A stretch of DNA of 64,000 nucleotides from Cryptomeria japonica (taxonomy: Eukaryota > Streptophyta > Pinopsida > Cupressales > Cupressaceae). A model generated the notes under the pieces. It worked only from the letters and a program-made list of their open reading frames with translations, searched no databases and was not told the DNA's origin. A program made the position numbers and the translations under genes. How positions within the stretch are numbered: the stretch's first letter is position 1; each line of letters begins with the position of its first letter. Below are positions 48,018-60,480 of the stretch, piece by piece. The DNA is taken from NCBI RefSeq assembly GCF_030272615.1, contig NC_081412.1, positions 22,598,432-22,662,431 of the forward strand. Direction: 5' to 3'.

Positions 48018-48459
48018 GATAAACAGAGAAATTTGAAAAGTACCTTCGTAAATTGAAATTTAGGGCTCGCAAATTATACTTCGCCACACACTCCCTCGAT
48101 TGCTGAAATGCCACTTTGTGTTCTACACTTCACCAACAGATGTTTGCTTCTGATTCTTCTTCAAGATTTTTGAAAAATTCTTCGAATCGCAATCCAAATC
48201 GCTCTTCTTCACTCACTGCTTGAATACTTCTTCACTCGAGAACTGATAAGTGAAAAATAATTTGAAAAATCCTTTTAAACAAGTTCTTCACCTACCATAA
48301 TAAATGCTCCATTATTAGGGCGTAAACCCTAATTTGCCTTTTACCATTTCTGATCTTCTACCAACTGACAGGTATCACATACTGGTTGAGGTCTTTTACC
48401 GGTGTAAACCAGGGGTTTGAAACATTTCACTGTTTGCTCCCCCTAAGCTTTTCTGATGC
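48018..48459 (-). promoter_or_regulatory. Leader between ORF1 and ORF2 with a second PPT-like tract
   Basis: 442 bp without coding sequence. Just after the ORF1 stop, the minus strand has AGCTTAGGGGGAGCAAAC (48430-48447), a second PPT-like purine tract. The rest is A/G-rich and reads like a long 5' untranslated leader (CTTGAAGAAGAATCAGAAGC) up to ATG 48017. No clear TATA box. It may act as an internal leader for ORF2 expression; this is inferred from position. Confidence 0.5.
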
Positions 48460-49740
48460 TTAGTTTGCCGGTTCAATGACTTCCACACTAGGTGCAGAAA
48501 CCGGTTCTTCTTGAATCACTTCTTCTGGCTTCTTCTTCCAGGTTTTCTTCATATCCACTTGAACAGTTTCAACATCAATCTTTCCTTCTGGAGTGACCGG
48601 TATATCATCCAATATATTCTTTCTAGTTTTGCAGAATCTTGTTGTATGACCCGGTTTGTTGCAATGATAGCAAACCATTCCAGGTGCTCTCCAAGGTCCA
48701 TTATTCATGTTTCCATTCTTCCTTCTGCATGTTGCAGTAGTGTGACCATAACCATGACAAATCAAATAGTTTGCTCTCCATCCTATTGCTGCTTGATAGC
48801 CACCGCTACCTGACTGATGATTATAGGTATTAAACTAGTTTGGATTCCGATTCCCAGAGGGTTCAAGAAAAGCTCCTTGACTCCTTTGAGGATACCTTCA
48901 GGTATTTTGCATGACAGACTTGCATTCAAATGCTCTCTGCCCAAACTTGTTGCATGCATAACAATTACCATTGAATCTATTGGGTCTAGGCTTATCGTTT
49001 AAAAAATAAGGAAAATTATTATATGCCTTACTTCTACATACATTGGCAGTGTGTCCTTCCTTGAGACAATTAAAGCAAACAGGTTTGAACTTTTGCTTAC
49101 CTTTATCCTTTGGTGTCGGTTTCTTCTTTGATGCTCCATCTTTTGTTCCAGAGGTCTCACCTTCCTCATAATCAAAGAAACCAAGTCCATTGGTATTCTT
49201 TACTGGTTTAGCTGATTCAAGCTTCTGCTCTATCTTCACAGTGCTCTTATTGAATTTGACAAGTATTTCCTTTGACTCAGTGAGTTCTTTGGAAATAGCA
49301 GCATTAGATTCCTTCAAGGTTGCATTCTCAGAAATAGCCATGTTTAGTTCACCTTGCACTTCTTCTTTTTCCACTTTACTCTCTTGAAGATGAGCGGTGA
49401 GAACACTGATTTCTTGCTTCAGCTTGGAGATCTCACGATCTTTGTCTTTTACCATATCTTCAGTTTTCCTCCAGTTCTCAAGCTCTTGACACATTCGGAT
49501 AGTCAATCCTTCCAACTCCTTTCTCAGGTTGGTATTGGATTCATTCAATTTTTCCACTTCTTGAACTAGGGCTTCCATGTCCGCTTCATCAGAAGAACTG
49601 TTTTCAGTTAGCTCCATTAGTTTTTCAGCATGCTCTCTTCTTTTTGCCTGAGAGGCCTTATATTTAACTTTAAGTTCATCATAAGCTTGCTCAGTCTGAG
49701 TGAGCTGATAAGTAAGTTCCCTCACAATGTATTCCCCCAT
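48460..49740 (-). pseudogene. gag: ORF1 of retroelement B: truncated gag, coiled coil plus zinc knuckles
   Basis: From ATG 49740 to TAA 48460 it has 426 codons in one frame, with stops at 48898 (TGA) and 48835 (TAG). Residues about 10-180 form a heptad-rich coiled coil (ELENWRKTEDMVKDKDREIS). Zinc knuckles follow: CFNCLKEGHTANVC (about 222-235, intact), CYACNKFGQRAFEC (His to Gln), a third at about 328 with its first Cys lost (CHGYGHTTATC), and CYHCNKPGHTTRFC (about 357-370, intact). No UBN2-type capsid domain is present; the ATG is only 36 bp from the PBS. It probably binds RNA, as nucleocapsids do. Pol, which should follow, is absent. Confidence 0.85.
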
Positions 49741-49776
49741 ATCTCTTTCCAAGTGGTTAGACTTATAGAAAGACTG

Positions 49777-49788
49777 GCTCTGATACCA
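49777..49788 (-). other. Primer binding site of retroelement B
   Basis: TGGTATCAGAGC on the minus strand, two bases after the end of the 5' LTR; the same initiator-Met type as copia A. Confidence 0.92.
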
Positions 49789-49790
49789 AT

Positions 49791-50992
49791 TGATGAATAC
49801 TAAGAGGTGGGTGAATTAGTATACCAAAGAATACTGTACTTAAACACTTTAACAATCCAACAGTAAACCAATAAAGAAGTTTCACAAACAAACCGATTAA
49901 CACACATGCAGACCAAATAGCAAATAAGACATTCACGCACAGAAGAACAATCACCATAACACAAGAGATTTTGACGTGGAAACCCAAATGGGAAAAGCCA
50001 CGGTGAGATGAAACTCACAAGTAACTATCTGCAAAATAGTAACCAGACCGGTTAAGGTCATACAATGTTCTTTACCAGAACAGATCCTGTTAGGAATCTC
50101 AATCTCTGTTAGGAGATAAGTCTGATTAAAGACTACCTTGTGAGAGGATTTTAAATCCACAGATGTGAATCACCTTGTTAGAGGATTTACAAAAGATTTT
50201 CTAGGCCTACCTGGTTAAGGGTTTCTGACTTGACAAAGATGTGAGTAATCAACAAGTGAATGATCTAGCAAATGGCACAATCTGCTTGATTAGATCCATG
50301 GTAGCTCATTGCTAATGCATTTCAGCATTACTTAAGTCTTTAGTAAATCCACACTCTGTTATAGCACACAAACTTGATCTTCTCAGTTAAGATCGCACAT
50401 ACAAGAACTTTGTCAACCACAAAAAAACTTAACAAAACCTAACAACTACACACATACTCTCCTTCTAAACCCTAGACATGATGTCCTTAAAAGGAATCTG
50501 ATTTCATGTCGGTCCAATAGGATTACATTGTAAGTTCCTAGGTTCATTGTATCTAGACACATTTGGTAACACGACACAAAATCATCGTCAAAGTGTCGGT
50601 GGATGGTAACTCATCACAAAAATATACCGGTTGGTAACTCATCACAGAGTATTACCGGTTTGTACAACTTTACCGATTACCGGTTGGTAACTCAGAGTAA
50701 TACCGGTTTAAACAGATTACCGATTGACAAAAATGAAGACTGGGAAAATGGTAATTGCCGCTTCTAGCTCCTTTGTTCCACTTCGCTTGAGCTCTTCATG
50801 CCGCTTGGGTCTTTATATCGCTTGAGATCGGTAAACACTTTTCTGCATAACATCGATAGTCTAAAGACTATAACATAATACCAGTTTGGAACAAATACTG
50901 GTTGAGCATAATTCATACATTCAAAAAGTGATCTCATAGCAAGTGTGTGTCCATCAATGACAATCACAATAAAATCATCAAAAATGCCAACA
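49791..50992 (-). repeat. 5' LTR of retroelement B
   Basis: 1202 bp, matching 43298-44507. The TATA box on the minus strand (TATAAAG) is at 50811-50817. It lacks a 15-bp duplication (AGACTGATTAAGGTC) present in the other LTR near 43567. Confidence 0.92.
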
Positions 50993-51404
50993 TAGACAAA
51001 GAAAGGAAAGAAAAGAACATGAACTCTACCTCAACCCAAATACTTGAAAATGCCAAAGTCCAATACATGACGATGATCCCAAGCGAATTGAATTTAGTTG
51101 AAAGGGTAATGTGTGTTCAATTGGTCACAAGAGGGTTCTCAAGAGGATCAAGAATGAAACATGAGAACATGAGCCCTCAATTTTTATTTTATAAGCAAAA
51201 AGGTATATGATGTCATTAGGCATCAACATCATTAAGTGTTGTATGAGCATAGGTCGAGTGAAAAAGACCCTGTTGGGGGTCAGGGGTCAGGGTTTCAAAG
51301 ATCACATATCACTTTGTGTTCTATGAACCCTCAATGTATGATTATCGAAAGTGACAACACCGAGGATTAGAGACTTAAGAACTATGGTTCCAACTTAGAA
51401 CCAG
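50993..51404 (+). repeat. Dispersed repeat R1, copy 2, middle part
   Basis: It resumes the match to copy 1 (4200-4630) after retroelement B, including GGGGGTCAGGGGTCAGGG, and is cut again at 51409 by the solo LTR. Confidence 0.65.
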
Positions 51405-51409
51405 ATATT

Positions 51410-54400
51410 TGTTGGTAATTTGGAGGAATTGATTATGTTTTGCATTGATGTCAACACTAGCTATTATGGTTGTTTACCGGCTTCTGGTAGAAGGATTGGA
51501 TTGGGAAGATTATCAGTTGATTGTCACCAGTATGATTAGAATGATAGAATAAGATTGTATGAATGGTTCATATGCTTTTGAAGTATGTTTCACTTAGTTG
51601 GTATTGACTTGATCGGATGCTATCTTATGTTCTAGTAAGCCTGCTTTGTAGGTCCGGTAAGGGTTTCACCAATAGAGCTTTATTGAAGATCTTTGATGTA
51701 ATGCCAAGTGGTGTTGGTGCAGCTTCTAGAAGGGATTTAGGATGCTGATGGTGATTGTGTTCATGCCTTGACTAAATGGTGTCATTTCTTTGGCGTGTGT
51801 GGATCTAATTTAGGTCCGGTGCTATCTAGGTTATGGACCGGTTTCATGAAACGTGTTGGTGGATCCTTCTGATGCACTTCTGAGATGTTTTATTGATTGG
51901 ATGATATTTGTTTGGCCTTAGGCCGACATGTTTTATGATTTTATTTTAGGATTATGTAACGGATCTATTGAATTATCATTTGTGTGGCCGACCTAATTGT
52001 TTAGGTCCAGGGCTTGTATAAATATTTGTAAGATCTCAATGTAGATCATATAGGCAAGGAGCGAATAATGTAATAATCATTTGTGCAGAGGATTTGGTCG
52101 ATCATAGGTGGTCAAGTTGGGTTTATGTAAGAGGTTTTAGACCTCTGGTATTGAGCTTAACCAAAACTGTAATCTGGCATGTTTGATGCTATCATAGACA
52201 ATTCTTCTTTCCAGATTGTTGTCCAAATACTTTGAGGTGGTTGACCTCTTTTATAGTCAGTAAGACTCCGTTGTGATGAGCAGTGCATTTTAGGCAGTGT
52301 GCCTTCCTGCATGTGCATGCCCCTATTGTAATCATATACTTTTTGCAGAAGTATCATTTGACTATGGGGAGGGTTTCCCACCATGGTTTTTCTCTTTATT
52401 GGGTTTTCCATGTAATGCCCCGCCAGAAACCCTAAAGGAAAATCACACTACAAGGCAACTAAGGGGTGCAATAAGTTTCTTTTAAAAAGATTAAGCACAA
52501 ACATTAAACATTACATGTAATAACACAAGCGAAAATCTAACCATGACATCCTAAAGGGTTACCAACGAAGATTACTTCAAAATAAAACTACATCACAATG
52601 TTAATCTAATTATCCATCTAAATTAGGGAAATCCAATTACGATTAGCTAACTCAAACTCAAAAACCGATTCCAAATAGATAGGTTTAAAGAGTTACAATA
52701 TTTATACTTCCAATGATTCATTTATACATAAGATGAAGGATAACTGAAATAACATACAATCCATTGAACTTTAAATTAAAATATTCCATAAATTACAGGG
52801 CTTCAATAGAACAATAAAAGTACATAAGTTACAAAGCCAAGGTTACAAAGTTTAATAATGCAATGACCACATGGTCACAACTGTACAATAATCTCGAACA
52901 AGATTTGATACAAAAATCATGAACCAAGAACCACCAATGAAGTCGATCCTCGCAAGAATGTAAGAACCAATATATCCGATGGGAAGTGGCACTACCACCC
53001 GACCATGTGATCCCATAATGGAACCACCCCACCATGCTAGGAGATAGCAGAAGACCCTCAAGCAAGCAATAAGACAAGTACAATAGTACACATGACTCCG
53101 TAGAACTCAAGTGACTCAACTCACAAACCCTAAAGAGAGAGTGTCATGACATGGCTTAAGATGGTTACCCTAGGTAGGCCTCCATAGGTCTCGACCCCCA
53201 TCCAAGGTTATCTTGGAAACCTCTCCCGAACCCCCGGTTCCATCTAAGCATCATGCGGACCCTACCAACCTTTCGTGAAGACAAGGTGGTAGGTTTGCCA
53301 TTCCAAGCCTTCCCACACACCTTGATCCTGTACAGGCACTCAACCATGTGCGGGGTACAATATCTTAATTAATTTAATAACTACCCACCCCCTAATCAAT
53401 TATTAGGTTATCACTTATTATCTGACTTCCAAGGGGTTATCCTGCCATCCACTTCGGGTGCGGCCCCCGCTCGAAAGCGACTCTCTCTCCTAAGACACTA
53501 ACAGGAAAGGTCCCTCTATGAGAACTCTATGGCGAAACTGACAGCCATATCTAATCCTGACATAACACAGGGGAAGGACTCACAGTCACTAACCCAGGAT
53601 TGACCATTAGGAAACATAACACATAATGGCTCACATCCTCAGGGTTTAAACAATGACACTTGACTAAGGGGGTACACATCAAACGACATAATGACAACTT
53701 ACCAAAATTGCAACGACATTTAAACTTGACTGCAATCATTATTAATACAAGATTCCAAAATAGGCAATCTTTCCTTTAAGCAGTCGACAACATAAAATAC
53801 TTGCAATACAAGTTTCCAAAAATCAAGAAATCACATCTATTTTAACATAAGGAAATGATGAAGTCACATGTCTAATAAGGTTAATTGAAACCACATTTAA
53901 AATTTAAACCCCCAATCATTTGATTATGAGTAAATTATAATTAATCCGAATTGACTATAATCATAATCTAAATTGAATTCCAATTTAAACAAATATATAT
54001 AATAATATAAAATAATCTCAATATAACATATATTCATTGAATATAATATTATATGATTATATTATATTGAAATATAATATCTAATTTAAAAAAAAAAAAA
54101 ACATTTAAATCCACAAATTTTACTCACCCCCTTTTTATTTTCCAGAATATATAAATATAATATAACAAATAACCAAAAATAATATATATATATATATATA
54201 TAGTTATTTATTAATATTTTTATTTGATTAACATTAATATTAATTAACAATTATATATATATTTTTAACTTAAAAAAAATATACTGCTACCGTGGGGTAG
54301 CAGGCTTCGCCTCCCCCTCTATACTCTTCCAAAAAAAAATTTCATTATAAATTTTCTCTCTTTTTTTTTTATAAAAAACTCAATTCATAACAATGACAAT

Positions 54401-56455
54401 CAGAGAATTTACTGCACACTCAGAGCTAAATAAAACATAATAAAATTAATTAAATTCATATAAAATTAAAAAAAAACAACATATTAATTTAATTCACTGG
54501 TAATAAAATTAAACTAGCAAGAAAAATCTCTGAGACAAAACAAAGATAGGGATTAGTTCCCCAAAACAAGCCAATTCATTCCCAATTTCAAATTGGCTGG
54601 GAAATAAATTGTTTGTCACCCCCCAATTAGATTTTTTTGCCAAACAAGAATAGAACAAGGAGAATTTAACTCATAAATTTTCCCCAATTTGGAAAATACC
54701 AGGAAGGATTTATTTAAAAAAAAAAAAATTGAAGGCATGAAGGGAAGTTTCTTGGCCAAAATTTTGCCAGCATGACTCTACCCAAAACACAAAAATAAAC
54801 AAAACTACAATCACTAGGAATGAAATTTCTTGCATAACCAAAATGAAGAAAAAGATTATTTTTTACCAACACTTTTCATGAAATTGATTTGGGAGAGTTT
54901 GAAGTTGAAATTTAATAACAAAATTGATTGAGATTTTCCAATAACCTCATAGCAAAAAAATTCATAACCCAACACTCGTTATATCAAACTTTTAACAACA
55001 TCCAGAAATTGGGAAGAAGCATGGATTTCTAAAAACAAACAAGAAGAAATCAACCAACCTATGGAGCTTCCAAGAAGAAATTTGTGAGCTTCAATCCTTC
55101 AACAGAATTCCAAACTAAATCAAAAGCTTCTTCCAAAACAATTTTTCCAGAATTTCTCTTCTTCCAAACAAGCCTCCTTCCCAAAAATATTTTTAGAGAT
55201 ATATAGGGAAAATATCTTAACCTAAGCTTTTAGGTTGAAATATTTTATATCTTAACCTAAGCTTTTAGGTTGAAATATTTTTCTCATGAAAACATTTAAT
55301 AAACAAATTGACTTTTTTCTATTTTCCTTCAAAAATAAATGGGAATTTCTTCTTTATTGAAAAATACATTTCTCACATTTTTAAATTTAATTACTCTTTT
55401 CAACAAAAGTAAAAATCAATAATTTTAACTCTATTTTTGTTTTTCTTTAAGTCTAAAAGCAATAGAATTAACTTTATTTATTTTACTTCTTCCATTTAAT
55501 TTAAACATGGTTACTTTTCCAAAATAACACAACTATAGATTTAGATCTAGTAAATTAACTAAATAAGCTAAGTTCAAGACATAAAGGCATAATAATGAAT
55601 ACATTGCTTATACCAACAATGAATGACAACTTAAACTTAAATAATTAACCGAACCCACTATGGCACGCAAATTGAGGAAAATACAAGAAGACTCGAAGGA
55701 CGAACAAAAGGAGTGGACGACCGACTGATGACACTCACAAGAGTAGACTTAGGGTAAGAATTAGGGTCAACAACTATCTCCTCCACTCCCATCGGACATA
55801 TAAGGCACGCTCAGACCTGTGAAGCCAGGTGGAGACGATACCCCATACCTACCTGGTACTTGTACCTACAATATCCTACATCATCGAACCACACATGCCC
55901 ATACACAAATATAGAATATACGACATACACACCGATGAAGGAGAATCCCAACATTCCTTGTCTCATCGAAGTGAGTGAAGGAAGATCGTCCCCTTGCATC
56001 CAATACAATCGCAGACACGCAACATAAATATGACACATCGCATAGATAAAGTAAGGTGTCAGTATAATGCAATAATCCATAAATGCTACAATCACAAGTA
56101 CTGAAATACTGAAAATAACTCATACATCTCATATCTAGATAAACATGAAATAATATCCAATATGTCTGAATAATGTCTAGCAGAATGTATCAACTAAAAA
56201 ATAAACTGCAACAAAATATCAGTCTAATAAGTCCGATCGAGAAGGGGTACTACATTCCTTGTACAAATCATGGTGTTATGTGTTATGGTTGCATGAGATT
56301 GATTATTTGGTTTTCAATTATGTTTTAATGCTTTATCAGTTATTCCGATATCTATTTTCTTATATTCTGGTAAAAGGTTATAAGTGCTTTAATTCACATA
56401 ATCCATTGACAATTGATTCACCCCCCCTCTTAGTTGTCCACCGGTTATCCTAACA
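51410..56455 (+). mobile_element. Copia-type solo LTR, split by nested LTR
   Basis: It begins TGTTGGTAATTTGG and ends GGTTATCCTAACA, with ATATT (51405-51409) and ATATC (56456-56460) as target duplication with one change. Without the nested element it is about 1.2 kb. A TATA box (TATAAAT) is at 52017-52023, and CCCACCATGGTTTTTC..GGGTTTTCCA precedes the nested insertion. No internal region, so it is a solo LTR formed by LTR-LTR recombination. Confidence 0.88.
52411..56254 (-). mobile_element. Ty3-like solo LTR nested in the copia solo LTR
   Basis: 3844 bp with TGTAATGCCCCGCC at the left and GGGGTACTACA at the right. On the minus strand it runs TGTAGTACCCC to GGCGGGGCATTACA. Target duplication is TTCCA/TTCCT with one change. 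It interrupts the GGGTTTTCCACGT block of the host LTR. A minus-strand TATATA element is near 55199-55206, with a 37-bp tandem duplication beside it (55211-55276). A hairpin (GCTACCGTGGGGTAGC, 54286-54301) corresponds in position to the array at 22331. An (AT)n run is at 54183-54202. No ORF is supported. Confidence 0.8.
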
Positions 56456-56460
56456 ATATC

Positions 56461-57560
56461 TTTGTAGCTCGAAACATTGGAGAACAAAAACCAAAAGAGG
56501 CAAGTCCATGTTTTTAAGATTAAGGAGAATAATCCCCCAAGCCAATTTGGGAATCTATCATCCCCAAAGCTCGAAACCCGAAAAGGAAAGAGAAGGGAGG
56601 AAAAAGGAGAACAATAAAGGGGGAAAAAACTAAACCAAGGAAAGGGCAAAAGAAAAGAAAAAAAGGTTGGGGTCCCTACTTGTGTAATTATGTAGGTGGG
56701 GTTTGAGTTGTGATGCACAACACTTTCTTTGTACACTACTCATAAATATAATATTATCAAACATGAATTTCCAACAACATTCTATATAAAATTAGTTTCT
56801 ATTCACCAAATAAGCTAATTATGATCTCTACATAATTGATGCAACTTGTAAAAGGGGAGAACCAATGAATGAATGAACATTTCAACAAGTTTTTCTTGAA
56901 ACAATGACATTTTTTAAAGCATGTTCCTTTAAATGTTATGGCTATTTTTTAAAAAAAATGAATGAAAATTCCAACTATATTTTGTTGAACCACAATACAT
57001 TTTTGAGAATAACTCATCTTCCAATGGAACTTTGAAAAAGCCATTGGGACTAACATGTGCTAAATGAATAACAAGGATTACTTTACTCTTGTATTTTTAT
57101 TTAGGTTATGTAAGGTTGTATTTTTATTTTTGTGTAGGTTTCTACAACATTAATGGTGACAACATATAGCATAGTACAATCATATGGATTCATATGATTT
57201 TATGTCTTTTATGCTTGGAATCTATAGCCCTAAAAAAATATCTCAAAAAAAATTGGACTTTTGATTTTGACAATTTGATAGCTGATCTTAAGGTTTTTAT
57301 GCATTCTGAACATAACAATAATGTCTATTTTTCTCCAAAGTGTACCATTGAAGGTTAAATCTCTCAATAAAAGATAAAAAAATATAGATCTAAAGCTTTA
57401 ATATCATGTTGGAGTTGATGATTGAACCTCACAAGTCTTAGAGATTATTTGCAACCAAAATATACTATCAAAAAAGAGAGAAAAGTAACTAATTTATGTT
57501 GAATCTAATAACTCTATTGATGCAATAGTGATAGTTGTAATAATATACAATGAATAAATA
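56461..57560 (+). repeat. Dispersed repeat R1, copy 2, right part
   Basis: It matches 4620-5690 almost continuously (CCAATTTGGGAATCTATCAT, AAAAAAGGTTGGGGTCCC, TTTGACAATTTGATAGCTGA). A second partial copy of its 56730-56950 segment follows at 57940-58150. No coding sequence. Confidence 0.7.
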
Positions 57561-57604
57561 TTGATAAAGGAATTTGCTTCTTTGTTAAAAAAAATAAAAA
57601 ATAT

Positions 57605-58150
57605 TGATAATGGAAAACCTTGGTAGAAACTCTAGGTGAGGATATAATAAGATCATGACATGTGCTCTAATTTTATGACTTGAAACATAAAAAAGTAAAT
57701 GATTTAAGTAGGCTTAAGCTTGCTAGTGTGATAGGAAGCTAATTATAATCAATTAGGTGACTACTTTTTTCTCTCTAACAAACAATATAACCATATCCAT
57801 GTGACTCCATCATCATTTAAATTATCTCATACCTAAATCTTTCCAAAACTCCATCCATAATATACTATTTTAAATATACCCATGTGATTATTCTCATTTA
57901 AAATATTTCAAACTTCAATCTTTCTAGAACTCTTTCTTTGTACACTACTTCTAAATATAATATTATCAAACATTGATTTCCAACCAGATTCTATATAAAA
58001 TTGATTTCTACTCACCAAATAAGCTAAACATGATCTCTACATAATTGATGCAAGTTGTGGGAAGGAAAACCAAAAAATGAATAAGCACTTCAACAAGATT
58101 TTCCTGAATCACAAACCATCTCTTAAAACATGTGCCTTCAAATATTATGC
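57605..58150 (+). repeat. Dispersed repeat R2, copy 2, plus extra R1 segment
   Basis: 57605-57950 matches 41035-41370. 57940-58150 repeats 56730-56950 and 4890-5100. No gene. Confidence 0.6.
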
Positions 58151-58736
58151 CACCATACCTTACCAAAAAAAATAAATAAAAAAATCTCAAGTTTTAAAAT
58201 AAAATAAATATCTAACCTGTCCAAACTCCAAAGATCAATAATGATCACCCTATTCTATATTGCAAGAATGGTAGATAAGATATGATTGCTAAAGTAACCA
58301 TTTCCCCTTGTTTTCTTATGAAGCAAGAGGGATTGCTAATATCATCCCATAATATTAATAATCATTAATTTATTATCCATTCAACAAGCTAGATCATAAA
58401 ATTCCACCATGAAAGACCCAAAAGAAAGTTGTAGGTGAATGAGAGAGGTCAGTTTCCTTATTACCAATCAATCACATGCAATCTAAAAGGAGGTCTTAGA
58501 CATGGGAAAAGACCATTTATTCTCCCCCAGCTTTTCGATTATACTATCCCCAAAAACTTGGAATTAGCTACTTTCAAAGAAGAAACGTATGTGAGGTTTA
58601 TGTACAGAGAATCTCGTGACCCTCTACGATGCCACCGTCATCTTTTCAAGGGCATAGGCAATGCAGTCATCCTCTATATCTACACCCTCTTCACCTGTAT
58701 TTTTCTACACTTGAACAAGTCCAGTATACCAGAAAA

Positions 58737-59203
58737 ATGAAGAATATAGGTATTAGAGCTTTAAACTGCTCGCCAAAAAGCAAAATAAAACTCTCTATAT
58801 ACAAAAGGATTCTCAGCCGGATTATTCTCAAAGGAAGAAGAGAGAGGAATTTGAACTTGCTGTATGCAAGGTTAAAAGCAATACTGCCAAGATCTACAAA
58901 GGTAACTGCAAAAGATCACTTTTGATACTTGGCTTCAAATAAACTTCTGCTTGTTTTTATTAGTATCTATGGCTTATGCAGGTCACAGAGGATGATTCAA
59001 GATCTAAAGAGTTTTTGGATCACAAAAGCTGCAACAGTTCAGCTTTAATGGTTGAGACCAGTGACCTGCCAAAAGGGTCTCTCCAGGTGTGCGATTGCAG
59101 TACTATACAGTATTCCCCAATGCCCATTGTCTTTTATAGATTAAATATAAACAACCGACATGTTATTTGTTCCTTATCTGACGCATTGAACGCCCCTAAA
59201 TAA
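58737..59203 (+). CDS. Small two-exon candidate gene with bHLH-like stretch
   Basis: The only plausible host gene. Exon 1 from ATG 58737 to 58901 (55 codons), an 80-bp intron with GT (58902) and TGCAG (58981), and exon 2 58982-59203 joined in phase 0 and ending in TAA: 128 residues. Near the exon junction GRRERNLNLLYARLKAILP resembles the basic region and first helix of a plant bHLH transcription factor. The expected loop and second helix (SxPxTVxxxxxYI) are not recognisable in exon 2, which has ALMVETSDLPKGSLQV. It could be a truncated bHLH pseudogene, an atypical HLH protein, or chance. The reading frame is open upstream to 58629. Another ORF (58435-58740) overlaps in another frame and is less convincing. 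Confidence 0.35.
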
Positions 59204-59669
59204 GAGAAAAAAGGGGAGGAGCTGTTTAATCTCTTCCATGCCCATCGTCTCCTCTAAAACATATCTTTTTCATTCACAGTTTTAGATATTTCAGCGCCCT
59301 AAATATTAAGCAAGAAATACAGTAAGATACCAGAAGATACATGGAAGAGTTATTAACTTGCGCTAAATGAATAACGATGTTTTCTTTACTCCAGTATTCT
59401 TATTTGGGTTGTGTTGATTAACAGAGAACTTATTAATCAACAGATTGGGTTATGGTGGTTGATTTCTATGTAGGGTTTTGTACCTTGCAAGCTGGAAGCG
59501 ACTGAAACTAGTGGAAAGCTGTACCTTCATGCTGCTGAGAAATCAGAATGACATTCTTCCTCTTAGTACTTTATCAATGTTAGAGAAAATAAATTAAACG
59601 TGGATCAAAGTTTCTGGCGTCTACATTCCATTTCAGGAAACAAATTGTTCCTCTGTACTGTGGCATTTT
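59204..59669. other. No gene seen
   Basis: Downstream of the candidate gene; AT-rich, with no supported feature. Confidence 0.3.
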
Positions 59670-60480
59670 CCTTGCCTGAGTTGAGTTTAGTCCGTATGAG
59701 TTTTTTAACTGTTTATGAGGTAGTATAGGATAATTTTTAGTTTTAATCAATGTGTATTTTTCGATCATATTCAGGAATGAATGTAGATCACATTCAATAA
59801 TCTATCATCAAAAAAGTTGAGACCTGTTAAATTTTAGTTGACATGAGTTTTTTACAATTTATGAAGTAGTATATGATAAATTTTGGTTTTGATCGTGTAT
59901 ATTTTTTAATAGATGTTTCGGATCATATTCAATAATCCCGCCTGAGTTGAGTTTAGTTGGTATGAGTATTTTAACTGTTTATGAAGTAGTATATGATAAT
60001 TTTTTGTTTTAATCATGTATATTTTTCGATCATATTCAGTAATGAATGTAGATCACACTCAATAATCCATCATCAAAAAAGTTGAGACCTGTTAAATTTT
60101 AGTTGACATGAGTTTTTTACAGTTTATGAAGCAGTATACGATAAATTTTGGTTTTGATCATGTATATTTTCTAATAGGTGCTTCGGGTCATATTCAATAA
60201 TAAATGTAGAACACATTCAGTAATCCATCATCAAAAAGAAGGTTGGAAGTTAACTATTAGTTGGCAGAGTTCTTTTACAATTTATAAAATTGTATATGAT
60301 TTGTATTCTTTAATCCACGTTTTGGATCACATTCAGTAATGAATGTAGATCATGCTCAATAATCCATCATCCAAAAAGAAAGTTGAAGATTAAATTTCAC
60401 TTGACATGAATTTTTGTACAGTTTATGAAACAATCTATCAAAAAAAAATTGAAAGTTAAATTTTAGTTGACATGAATTTG
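59670..60480 (+). repeat. ~133-bp tandem repeat with 266-bp higher order
   Basis: The block GCCTGAGTTGAGTTTAGT recurs at about 59675 and 59941 (266 bp apart). Within each, two related halves hold ATGAGTTTTTTA..TTTATGAAGTAGTATATGATAA. Further diverged units run to about 60480, about six monomers in all. Confidence 0.8.

Larger units (their letters stand above)
43298..50992 (-). mobile_element. Retroelement B: pol-less LTR element with accessory ORF
   Basis: A 7.7 kb element on the minus strand: 5' LTR 50992-49791, PBS, a truncated gag-like ORF1, a 0.44 kb leader, a 1062-codon ORF2, a PPT, and the 3' LTR 44507-43298. Flanking 5-mers TAAAC and TAGAC form a target duplication with one change. 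LTR ends (TGTTGG..ATTCATCA, minus strand) match copia A. In the first 260 bp I count about 19 LTR differences, roughly 7%. No protease, integrase, reverse transcriptase or RNase H motif is present, so it is non-autonomous. It sits inside repeat R1. Confidence 0.9.

Noticed and set aside
43298-50992. Retroelement B as an autonomous or env-bearing element
   Set aside because: No pol motif and no signal peptide or membrane segment was found in any frame, so neither reading is supported.
58435-58740. 101-codon ORF as the main protein of the 58-59 kb locus
   Set aside because: It has no recognisable motif and does not join to exon 2 through a splice site; the frame beginning at 58737 does.
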